A DNA stretch of 64,000 bases from Synechococcus sp. KORDI-49 (GTDB lineage Bacteria; Cyanobacteriota; Cyanobacteriia; PCC-6307; Cyanobiaceae): assembly GCF_000737575.1 (NCBI RefSeq), contig NZ_CP006270.1, positions 1,305,163 through 1,369,162 on the forward strand, given 5' to 3'. Made by a program: the position numbers and the translations under genes. How positions within the stretch are numbered: position 1 is the stretch's first letter; every line of letters starts with the position of its first letter. The notes beneath the pieces were generated by a model. That model saw only the letters and a list, made by a program, of their open reading frames with translations, searched no databases and was not told the origin of the DNA. Below are positions 57,157 to 64,000 of the stretch, piece after piece.

Positions 57157-57183
57157 GCGCGTTGCGGCGGAAATCTGCGCACC

Positions 57184-58359
57184 ATGGTGACAAGAACCCG
57201 CGCCTCTGATCTGACCTCGTCACCACTTGCCTTTGATCACCAGGCGACCACGCCCTGTGCTGCCGAAGTGGTGGAGGCGATGGAGCCGTACTGGTGCGAG
57301 CAGTGGGGCAATCCCTCAAGCCGGCAGCATCGGCTCGGGCTCAGTGCCGCCGCCGCGGTCTCCCTGGCGCGACGGCAGCTGGCGGAATGCCTGGCGGTGG
57401 AACCCGAACGGGTGGTGTTCACCAGCGGGGCCACCGAAGCCAACAACCTCGCCCTGCTTGGCCACGCCAGAGCCCGGAGGCGTTCGGGAGACCGGCCGGG
57501 CCATCTCATCAGCGTGGTCACAGAACACCACGCCGTTCTCGACCCTCTCCATCAGCTTCAGCGCGAGGGATTCCAGCTGACGTTGCTGAAGCCTGGACCC
57601 GATGGCCTGATCAGCCCGGACGATCTCAGGGATGCGATCACCGCTGACACGGTGATGGTGAGCGTGATGGCGGCCAACAATGAAATCGGAGTGCTGCAAC
57701 CACTGGCGGAACTCTCCGCGATCTGCCGGCAACGGGGCATCACGGTTCACAGCGATGCGGCCCAGGCCTTTGGACATATTCCCCTCGATCCGGATGCCCT
57801 GGGACTGGACCTGGTCAGCCTCAGCGCCCACAAGCTGTACGGCCCCAAAGGGATCGGAGCCCTGGTGATCCGCCCGGGGATCGATCTCACCCCTCTTCAG
57901 TGGGGCGGCGGCCAGGAACAGGGCCTGCGCCCCGGCACCCTCCCGGCTCCCCTGATCGTCGGGTTCGCTGCCGCGGCACGGCTGACGGTCTCGGAACGGG
58001 ATGCCCGTTCCGCGCGACTGCAAAAGCTGCGGGATCACCTGCTCCGCGGTCTGGAGGAACAGCTTCCTCAGATCCTGCTCAACGGAGCTCAGGCACCACG
58101 CCTGGCTCACAACCTCAACATCAGCGTCCCCGGGGTCAATGGCAATCGCCTGCATCGGGCTCTGCGTCCGGAACTCACCTGCAGCAGCGGATCCGCCTGC
58201 AGCAACGGCTCACCCTCCCATGTGCTGCAGGCTCTCGGCCGCAGCCGACAGCTGGCGGAAGCCTCCCTGCGGCTCAGCCTCGGACGAAGCACCACCGAGC
58301 AGGACGTGGAGCAGGCGATCCGTGTGATCACGCAGGCAGTGCGTGCGCTCACCCCTTGA
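57184..58359 (+). CDS. Cysteine desulfurase (NifS/IscS family)
   Basis: PLP enzyme giving sulfur from cysteine for Fe-S clusters or thiolation. It has 391 residues. PLP Lys217 is in SLSAHKLYGPKG, the active Cys339 in CSSGSACSNGSP, and VVFTSGATEANNLALLG binds PLP phosphate. This is group I (NifS/IscS) by the position of the active Cys; the frame is open 139 codons upstream but ATG 57184 fits. Confidence 0.93.
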   Translation: MVTRTRASDLTSSPLAFDHQATTPCAAEVVEAMEPYWCEQWGNPSSRQHRLGLSAAAAVSLARRQLAECLAVEPERVVFTSGATEANNLALLGHARARRRSGDRPGHLISVVTEHHAVLDPLHQLQREGFQLTLLKPGPDGLISPDDLRDAITADTVMVSVMAANNEIGVLQPLAELSAICRQRGITVHSDAAQAFGHIPLDPDALGLDLVSLSAHKLYGPKGIGALVIRPGIDLTPLQWGGGQEQGLRPGTLPAPLIVGFAAAARLTVSERDARSARLQKLRDHLLRGLEEQLPQILLNGAQAPRLAHNLNISVPGVNGNRLHRALRPELTCSSGSACSNGSPSHVLQALGRSRQLAEASLRLSLGRSTTEQDVEQAIRVITQAVRALTP

Positions 58360-58391
58360 ACTCAGTACCTTCCGACTGATCCCTGAAACCG

Positions 58392-59201
58392 ATGATGACC
58401 AGCACGCCGGGGCACTCTCTCGATGCGGGCTTGGCGATCCGGGATGGCTGGAGGGCTTTCCTGCTTTCCCCGTGGAGCTTCGTCGGCTTCGCGGTCGTCG
58501 CGACGATCCTGTCGTCGCTGGTGGATCTGCTTCCCGGAATCGCCGGGTTTCTGGCCACAACGCTGATCGATCTCTGGATCAGCATCGGGCTGGTGCGTGG
58601 TGCCTGGATCGCGCTCGACGGAAGAAAACCGGCCTTCGCGGATCTCGCCGCCCTGAACGGTCCGGCGATCTGGCGGTTGTTCAGCAGTCAGCTGGTGCTG
58701 GCTCTGCTGCTGTTGCCGATCGCTCTGATCGTGATCGGGGTTGCCCTGACCGCCGCCGAGGCCATCCAGCCCGCCGCCCGGCTGCTGAATCTCAGTTTCA
58801 CGAGCGATCTGAGCGATCCGCAGCAGCTCAACGTGCTGATCCCGGGCTATCAGACGATGGTCATGAAGCTCATGCAGAGCCCCGTGGCCCTCATTGCGCT
58901 GCTGAGCGGCTGGGTTCTGGCGGTGTACGTGCAGGTGAACCAGTCCTTCCTGGGCTTCATCGCACTTCTCGATGGTCGTGGCCCGATCACGACGATCCGC
59001 AGCGGCTTTGAACGTGTGAAGGGTCAGTGGTGGGCGGTGCTGGGCCTGCTGGTGCTGCAGACGATCATCCTTCTGATCGGCGTTCTGCTGATGGTTCTGG
59101 GTCTGCTGGCAGCGGTTCCCCTCGTCTTCTGCATCACCGGTGCCGCCTACCGCCAGCTGTTCGGCTCCGACGACCGGGCCGATTTCCTCAAAGGGCGGTG
59201 A
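58392..59201 (+). CDS. Multipass membrane protein of unknown function
   Basis: 269 residues with about five to six hydrophobic helices (for example SPWSFVGFAVVATILSSLVD and VLGLLVLQTIILLIGVLLMV). The hydrophobic layout and W-rich loops resemble small integral-membrane families (glycerophosphoryl diester phosphodiesterase membrane domain-like), but I cannot assign a function. Starts at ATG 58392 or 58395. The 3' end overlaps the convergent DUF456 gene by 14 bp. Confidence 0.78.
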   Translation: MMTSTPGHSLDAGLAIRDGWRAFLLSPWSFVGFAVVATILSSLVDLLPGIAGFLATTLIDLWISIGLVRGAWIALDGRKPAFADLAALNGPAIWRLFSSQLVLALLLLPIALIVIGVALTAAEAIQPAARLLNLSFTSDLSDPQQLNVLIPGYQTMVMKLMQSPVALIALLSGWVLAVYVQVNQSFLGFIALLDGRGPITTIRSGFERVKGQWWAVLGLLVLQTIILLIGVLLMVLGLLAAVPLVFCITGAAYRQLFGSDDRADFLKGR

Positions 59202-59697
59202 GCAGCACGAACCCCACCGCTCCGATCAAGGCCAGCAGCAGCTGAGCCACCTGGCTGACGAGCAGTCCGGCCACAACCGCCAGGCCGACCCGCATCGAGC
59301 GGACAGCGCGGGCATTCCAACCGAGCTCCGGAGAGCGCTCTTGCAGCGACCATGCCTCCACGACGGTTGCCATCAACCAGGGACCGATCAGCACCCCGAA
59401 TCCACCGGCCAACAGACCGAAACCGAGCCCGACAACCGCTGCCGGAGCAGACCAGCGACCAGCCTGCAGCCTCGCTGTGGCCAGGCTCACCGCCAGCAGA
59501 TCGGCGATCAGCCCCAAGCCGAAGGTCACCGTGGCCAGCAGCAGCGGCGGCCAGCCGGCACTCCAGCCGACATGCCAGCACCAGAGCCCGGCACCGACCG
59601 GCAGCCAGAGCAGTCCCGGCAGCACCGGCAGCAGTGTTCCCGGCAGGGCCACCAGCTGGAGGGCCAGCGCCAGCCACCAGATCGGATCAACCGGCAT
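59188..59697 (-). CDS. DUF456 membrane protein
   Basis: 169 residues, about four to five hydrophobic segments, with the DUF456 pattern [20 protein letters not shown] near the N-terminus and Gly-rich helices ([20 protein letters not shown]). Unknown function. ATG 59697 lies inside the end of rsmH (11-bp overlap). Confidence 0.83.
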   Translation of the reverse strand: MPVDPIWWLALALQLVALPGTLLPVLPGLLWLPVGAGLWCWHVGWSAGWPPLLLATVTFGLGLIADLLAVSLATARLQAGRWSAPAAVVGLGFGLLAGGFGVLIGPWLMATVVEAWSLQERSPELGWNARAVRSMRVGLAVVAGLLVSQVAQLLLALIGAVGFVLLTAL

Positions 59698-60580
59698 CGA
59701 TCCTCCGAGCCAGTCGCCACTTGGCACTGCGGCTGCGGGGATTGCTGTCCTGTTCCTCCGCGGAGGCCACGACGGGCTTGCGGGTGAGCCTTTCCAGCCG
59801 GTCATCACGCAGGAATGCCGTCTTCACGCGGCGATCCTCGAGGGAGTGGAAGCTGATGATTCCCAGCCGCCCAGCGGGCTCCAGCCAGTCCGGGGCCTGC
59901 TGAAGCAGTCGGTCCAGCACACCCAGCTCGTCGTTCACGGCGATCCGCAGGGCCTGGAAGGTGCGGGTCGCGGGATGGATGCGTCCCCGCCGCACCTTCG
60001 GCGGATAGCAGCCGGCCACGGCGTAGGCCAGGGCGGCCGTCCCGCTGTAGGCCCCCTGCGCAGCCAGATCCGCCTTGATCCTGCGGGCGATACGGCGCGA
60101 CAGTCGCTCCTCTCCATAGGCGTAGATGAGGTCGGCCAGCTCGCCCTCCTCAAGCCTCCCGATCAGCTGCGCCGCCGTCTCCGTTCCCTGATCCGGGTTC
60201 ATTCTCATGTCCAGAGGCCCATCCAGGCGGAAGCTGAATCCCCGCGCCGCCACATCCAGCTGGGGACTGCTCACCCCCAGATCCGCAAGCACCATCAGGG
60301 CCGGTTCGTCAGGGGTGAAGTCCGCGAAGTTGGTGGCGACGATCTGAACTCTCTCTCCGAAGGGAGCCAGTCGCTCGGCCGCTGCTGCGCGAGCCGTGGG
60401 GTCCTGATCGAGACCGATCAGCCGCCACCCCGGATGCCGCTCCAGGAGCAGAGCGCTGTGACCGCCTCCACCGAGGGTGGCATCAATGAGCAGACCGGCC
60501 GATTCCGCCAGAGGCTGCGCAGCTGCCACAACGGCATCCGCCAGCACCGGCACGTGGCTGAACTGAGGCGCGATCGGCAA
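59687..60580 (-). CDS. rsmH: 16S rRNA (cytosine-1402 N4) methyltransferase
   Basis: Methylates C1402 in the ribosomal P site. It has 297 residues. Typical blocks: [53 protein letters not shown], and C-terminal [19 protein letters not shown]. It is divergent from ndhH across about 56 bp and overlaps the DUF456 gene. Confidence 0.97.
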   Translation of the reverse strand: MPIAPQFSHVPVLADAVVAAAQPLAESAGLLIDATLGGGGHSALLLERHPGWRLIGLDQDPTARAAAAERLAPFGERVQIVATNFADFTPDEPALMVLADLGVSSPQLDVAARGFSFRLDGPLDMRMNPDQGTETAAQLIGRLEEGELADLIYAYGEERLSRRIARRIKADLAAQGAYSGTAALAYAVAGCYPPKVRRGRIHPATRTFQALRIAVNDELGVLDRLLQQAPDWLEPAGRLGIISFHSLEDRRVKTAFLRDDRLERLTRKPVVASAEEQDSNPRSRSAKWRLARRIDAG

Positions 60581-60636
60581 GCAACGACCCGAGGTGGACT
60601 CCTTAAGATTGATTCATCGATCGATCCGTGGCTCCC

Positions 60637-61821
60637 ATGACGCAGCTGGAAACGCGCACGGAGCCGATGGTGGTGAACTTCGGGCCTCACCACCCCTCCA
60701 TGCATGGGGTGTTGAGGCTGGTGGTGACCCTCGATGGTGAGGATGTGGTGGATTGCGAACCGGTGATCGGCTACCTCCACCGGGGCATGGAGAAGATCGC
60801 CGAGAACCGCACGAACGTGATGTTCGTGCCCTACGTGAGCCGCATGGACTACGCGGCCGGCATGTTTTACGAGGCGGTGGTGGTCAACGCTCCGGAAAAG
60901 CTGGCGGACATCCCGGTGCCGAAGCGTGCCAGCTACATCCGCGTGCTGATGCTGGAGCTGAACCGCATCGCCAACCACCTGCTCTGGCTTGGACCCTTCC
61001 TGGCGGACGTGGGAGCCCAGACGCCCTTCTTCTATATCTTCCGGGAGCGGGAGATGATCTACGACCTCTGGGAAGCGGCCACCGGTCAGCGCCTGATCAA
61101 CAACAACTACTTCCGGATCGGCGGTGTCGCAGCCGATCTCCCCTGGGGATGGCTGGAGAAGTGTCGCGATTTCTGCGACTGGTTCGCTCCGAAGATCGAC
61201 GAATACGAAAAACTCATCACCAACAACCCGATCTTCCGACGCCGCATCGAAGGGCTCGGCACGATCGAGGAGCAGGACGCCATCAACTGGAGCCTGTCCG
61301 GCCCGATGCTGAGGGCCTCCGGTGTGCCCTGGGACCTCCGCAAGGTGGACCACTACGAGTGCTACGACGATTTCGACTGGCAGGTGGCTTGGGAGAAGGA
61401 AGGTGATTGCTACGCGCGCTACCGCGTGAGAATCGAGGAGATGCGCCAGTCCCTCAAGATCCTGCGTCAGGCCTGCGACATGATCCCCGGTGGTCCCACC
61501 GAGAATCTCGAGGCGCGACGACTCAACGAAGGCAAGGGGAGCGAGGCCGCAGGCTTCGATTACCAGTACGTCGCCAAGAAAGTTGCGCCCACCTTCAAGA
61601 TCCCTGACGGTGAGCTGTACACCCGTCTGGAATCAGGAAAAGGGGAGATCGGCATCTTCATCCAGGGCAACAACGATGTCACGCCCTGGCGTTTCAAGAT
61701 CCGAGCCGCTGACAGCAACAATCTTCAGATCCTTCCCCACATCCTCAAGGGACACAAGGTGGCCGACATCATGGCCATCCTTGGTTCCATCGACGTGATC
61801 ATGGGGTCCGTGGATCGCTGA
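60637..61821 (+). CDS. ndhH: NAD(P)H-quinone oxidoreductase subunit H
   Basis: NuoD-like 49-kDa subunit of the NDH-1 peripheral arm, near the quinone site. It has 394 residues. Signature: [38 protein letters not shown], and a C-terminal segment ending [13 protein letters not shown] 60637 is chosen; a GTG three codons upstream is possible. Its stop overlaps the apparent start of the thioesterase gene by 4 bp. Confidence 0.97.
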   Translation: MTQLETRTEPMVVNFGPHHPSMHGVLRLVVTLDGEDVVDCEPVIGYLHRGMEKIAENRTNVMFVPYVSRMDYAAGMFYEAVVVNAPEKLADIPVPKRASYIRVLMLELNRIANHLLWLGPFLADVGAQTPFFYIFREREMIYDLWEAATGQRLINNNYFRIGGVAADLPWGWLEKCRDFCDWFAPKIDEYEKLITNNPIFRRRIEGLGTIEEQDAINWSLSGPMLRASGVPWDLRKVDHYECYDDFDWQVAWEKEGDCYARYRVRIEEMRQSLKILRQACDMIPGGPTENLEARRLNEGKGSEAAGFDYQYVAKKVAPTFKIPDGELYTRLESGKGEIGIFIQGNNDVTPWRFKIRAADSNNLQILPHILKGHKVADIMAILGSIDVIMGSVDR

Positions 61822-62282
61822 GTCCTCTGGACATCCCGCCCTGGCTGACCCTGGAACGGACGGTTCGCTTCGGCGACACCGATGCTGCTGGTGTGATGCA
61901 TTTTCACCAGCTGCTGCGTTGGTGTCATGAAAGCTGGGAGGAGAGCCTGCAGTCCTTCGGTGTGCAGCCAACGGACGTGTTTCCCGGCTGCCGCGGCCAG
62001 CACAGCTTCCCCGATGTGGCCCTGCCGGTGGTGCACTGCAGCACCGATTTCCTCGGACCGGTCCACGCAGGCGATGGTCTGGTGGTGACGCTCGAGCCCA
62101 GGCGACTGGATCCCGGCAGTTTCGAGGTGAGCAGCAACTTTCTGCATGCCGGCTCCAGCGTGGCCCGCGGCCTGCTCCGCCATGTCGCGATCAAGGCGAC
62201 GACCCGCCGGCGCTGCAACCTGCCGGAGGGCGTCGACCGCTGGCTGGAGGCCTCAGGCCTCGGCCGCATCAACCCGCTCTAG
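61818..62282 (+). CDS. 4HBT hotdog thioesterase, candidate DHNA-CoA thioesterase
   Basis: About 154 residues of hotdog fold: [20 protein letters not shown], with Asp in DTDAAG as the 4-hydroxybenzoyl-CoA thioesterase-type catalytic residue, then [18 protein letters not shown] and [16 protein letters not shown]. The neighbouring menE and menC suggest 1,4-dihydroxy-2-naphthoyl-CoA hydrolysis for phylloquinone. There is no ATG, GTG or TTG upstream of the catalytic motif in this frame; CTG 61818, overlapping the ndhH stop (CTGA), is the best guess. The GTG at 61893 would delete the catalytic Asp. The 3' end overlaps menE by 30 bp. Confidence 0.75.
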   Translation: MSPLDIPPWLTLERTVRFGDTDAAGVMHFHQLLRWCHESWEESLQSFGVQPTDVFPGCRGQHSFPDVALPVVHCSTDFLGPVHAGDGLVVTLEPRRLDPGSFEVSSNFLHAGSSVARGLLRHVAIKATTRRRCNLPEGVDRWLEASGLGRINPL

Positions 62283-63425
62283 CCAACGCCGCCAGTGATC
62301 ACGGCGCCATTTGCCCGCATCACTGACCGCCAGGTCCGCACAGAGCACCCAGCGTCTTGGGCGTTCCGCGGCCATCCAATCAACCGTGACCGCCTGCAGA
62401 GAGGCCAGCAGGTCCACCTCGGAGCAGCCCGCCTGCGGCCGGATCAGCGCCACCAGCCTCGCCCCCCACTCACCGTCGTCGACGCCCAGCAGCAGCACTG
62501 CCGCAAGCGGCAGACGCTGCCTGCGGGCCGCCTCCATCAGACGTTGCTCGAGCTGCTCGGGGAACACCGTCTCGCCGCCGGACTGAACGGCTGAATCGAG
62601 CCGTCCGATCAGCTGCACCCCCCCCTCTCCGAGGACGGCCCTGTCGCCGGAACTCCACCAGCCGTCGGCATCGGCCAGCGGGGCGATCCGATCCGGTTGA
62701 TCAGGGCACCAGCAGCCCCAGGCAAGACGGTCCGTTCTGACCTGCAGGCCGCCGGCTTCCGTGAGACGCAGATCCACATCCGGGAGCGGATCACCGCAGC
62801 CCGCTGCACCGGCAAGGAAGCGATCCGGGGGAAGCGCCGCCACCATCGCGGCCGTCTCCGTGGCGCCGTAACAGGGGGCCAGCCGGATGCCCCGCTCCCT
62901 GGCCCGCGCGGCCAGAGTTGCCGGCAGCGCAGCGCCGCCCACCCAGATCACAGCAAAGCCCTGCAGCCAGGCCTCTGCGGCTGGTTGCCCCATCAGCCTG
63001 GCGAGCTGGGTCGGCACCAGCGAGAGCAGCCGCACACGCCCCTGCCAGTCCGGCAGGTCGCTGCAATGACGCACCAACGCTTCGGGGCGCTTCATCAGAT
63101 CGGGAGCCAGCGGAGCGTGCGGACTTCCCCAGCAGTGGCTGCGCCACCAGGGCATCAACCCGCTGACGTGATGCATCGGCAGGGGATTGAGCGTCAGACA
63201 GGCCGCCGGATCAATGCCGATGCTCCGCAGCCAATCCGCCGTGGCGGCAGCGGAGCGATCCAGGTGCGCCGCCGGCTGCAGGCAGAGGCGCCGTCCACCG
63301 GTGCTGCCCCCGCTGCCGATCACCACTCCGGGCCCCTTCGGCAACAATCGCTCCGGGACTGGCGGGTCTCCCAGCTGCAGCCATTCGGACTCCCCGGGAC
63401 GGCTGAGCAGAGCAGAGGCCTCCAT
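62253..63425 (-). CDS. menE: 2-succinylbenzoate-CoA ligase (MenE)
   Basis: ANL-family adenylate-forming enzyme activating succinylbenzoate for phylloquinone synthesis. It has 390 residues. The phosphate-binding loop reads VIGSGGSTGGRRL, followed by PMHHVSGLMPW, CYGATETAAMV and WWSSGDRAVLGEGG. Shorter and more diverged than E. coli MenE, but the menC neighbour supports it. Its ATG overlaps the menC stop (ATGA). Confidence 0.9.
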   Translation of the reverse strand: MEASALLSRPGESEWLQLGDPPVPERLLPKGPGVVIGSGGSTGGRRLCLQPAAHLDRSAAATADWLRSIGIDPAACLTLNPLPMHHVSGLMPWWRSHCWGSPHAPLAPDLMKRPEALVRHCSDLPDWQGRVRLLSLVPTQLARLMGQPAAEAWLQGFAVIWVGGAALPATLAARARERGIRLAPCYGATETAAMVAALPPDRFLAGAAGCGDPLPDVDLRLTEAGGLQVRTDRLAWGCWCPDQPDRIAPLADADGWWSSGDRAVLGEGGVQLIGRLDSAVQSGGETVFPEQLEQRLMEAARRQRLPLAAVLLLGVDDGEWGARLVALIRPQAGCSEVDLLASLQAVTVDWMAAERPRRWVLCADLAVSDAGKWRRDHWRRWLERVDAAEA

Positions 63426-64000
63426 CAGGTCGCCGCCTCCCACACCACCTGCGGGTCATCGCAGAACAGCGGGCCGGCAGGACACCAGCCTGGAGCCAGC
63501 CCCGGGGCCGCCGGGGTCGGACCCTGCATCTGGAGTGCTGCCAGGTGATGCAACCAACGGCGGCCGATCCCTGTTTCAAAAGCGGTGCTCACCATCCGCT
63601 GCGGCATGCCCTCCTGCAGATCCCGCAGCAGCAGACGCGGATCACCATCCACGGCTGGGCGGCGCACCTGCCAGCCGGGCCAGGTCTCCCGCAGCCTGGG
63701 ATCGCGCATCAGGGACTCGTCCAATGCCACCGGCCCCTGCTCCGCCAGCGATTCCAGTCCGTCCCGATCGTCCGGGGGCAGGGGCTGCTCCAGCCAGGCG
63801 AAGCGTGCATCTCCCACCAACGAGCGCATCCAGGCCAGCGCTGTCGTTCGGTCCCAACCGCCGTTCGCGTCCAACCGCAGACGCGCCGTCGACGGAAGGC
63901 GTTCCATCAACTGCTCAAGCCAGCGGCGCTCCAGCCCGTCTGCCTCTGCCGCGACCTTCCATTTCAGCGTCAGCGCCCGACGGCGTCCGCGCTGCTCCAG
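63425..64000 (-). CDS. menC: o-Succinylbenzoate synthase (MenC), N-terminus outside window
   Basis: Enolase-superfamily dehydratase of phylloquinone synthesis; the last 191 codons are present. Seen: a KWK (KxK-type) lysine motif near the right edge, RLRLDANGGWD with a metal-binding Asp, WLEQPLPPDD with Glu, and VALDESLMRDP with Asp/Glu. The N-terminal capping domain lies beyond 64000. Translationally coupled to menE by 4-bp overlap. Confidence 0.9.
   Translation of the reverse strand: MEQRGRRRALTLKWKVAAEADGLERRWLEQLMERLPSTARLRLDANGGWDRTTALAWMRSLVGDARFAWLEQPLPPDDRDGLESLAEQGPVALDESLMRDPRLRETWPGWQVRRPAVDGDPRLLLRDLQEGMPQRMVSTAFETGIGRRWLHHLAALQMQGPTPAAPGLAPGWCPAGPLFCDDPQVVWEAAT

Overview
The window looks like chromosomal DNA of a marine Synechococcus-type picocyanobacterium. 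The evidence is gene content: plastid-type genes (ycf3, ycf34, a ycf29-like regulator), cyanobacterial NDH-1 subunits (ndhA, E, G, I, M, F, D, H), Mg-protoporphyrin methyltransferase (chlM), plant-type carotenoid genes (crtB, pds, a Z-ISO-like protein), phylloquinone genes (menE, menC and a candidate DHNA-CoA thioesterase), RpaB and PedR. Genes are packed with few gaps and many short overlaps. Outside one region the DNA is G+C-rich. No rRNA, tRNA, CRISPR array or transposase was seen.

Layout. 1-11 kb: a copper-type P-ATPase cut by the left edge, ycf3, radA, rpaB, a phospholipid/fatty-acid run (plsX-fabH-fabD-plsC), a back-facing ycf34-tsaB-DUF218 operon, the tRNA nucleotidyltransferase and an RRM protein. 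11-24 kb: crtB and pds, ndhM, a LysR regulator divergent from a NnrU/Z-ISO-like gene, ndhF and ndhD, scpA, a sugar nucleotidyltransferase, metF and pedR. 24-32 kb: a long leftward run DUF3352-sixA-gltA-ndhA-ndhI-ndhG-ndhE-nadK-CYTH. 32-40 kb: rhodanese-hrcA, trpB-methyltransferase, SUI1, cysC, AI-2E family permease-purE, nagA and chlM.

40.2-54.9 kb is an accessory segment unlike the rest. It holds two very large leftward genes with lower G+C (23 G/C of 60 at 46441-46500 against 39 of 60 at 61441-61500), both apparently starting with TTG. One is a 1049-residue GH18 chitinase with two CBM2-like domains and no signal peptide. The other is a 3706-residue type V autotransporter with an extended signal peptide, a very long repeat-built passenger, thrombospondin-3/calcium-type repeats and a C-terminal beta-barrel. 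Just upstream of the autotransporter, at the junction with the core genes, lies a 34-bp-spaced pair of 31-bp repeats carrying Fur-like inverted repeats. I read this segment as a surface-attachment and polymer-degradation island and the most interesting part of the window.

55-64 kb returns to core genes: a pseudouridine synthase-like protein lacking the usual catalytic Asp, a NarL-type regulator, a secreted hypothetical protein, a cysteine desulfurase, membrane proteins, rsmH, ndhH, a thioesterase with no canonical start codon, menE, and menC cut by the right edge.
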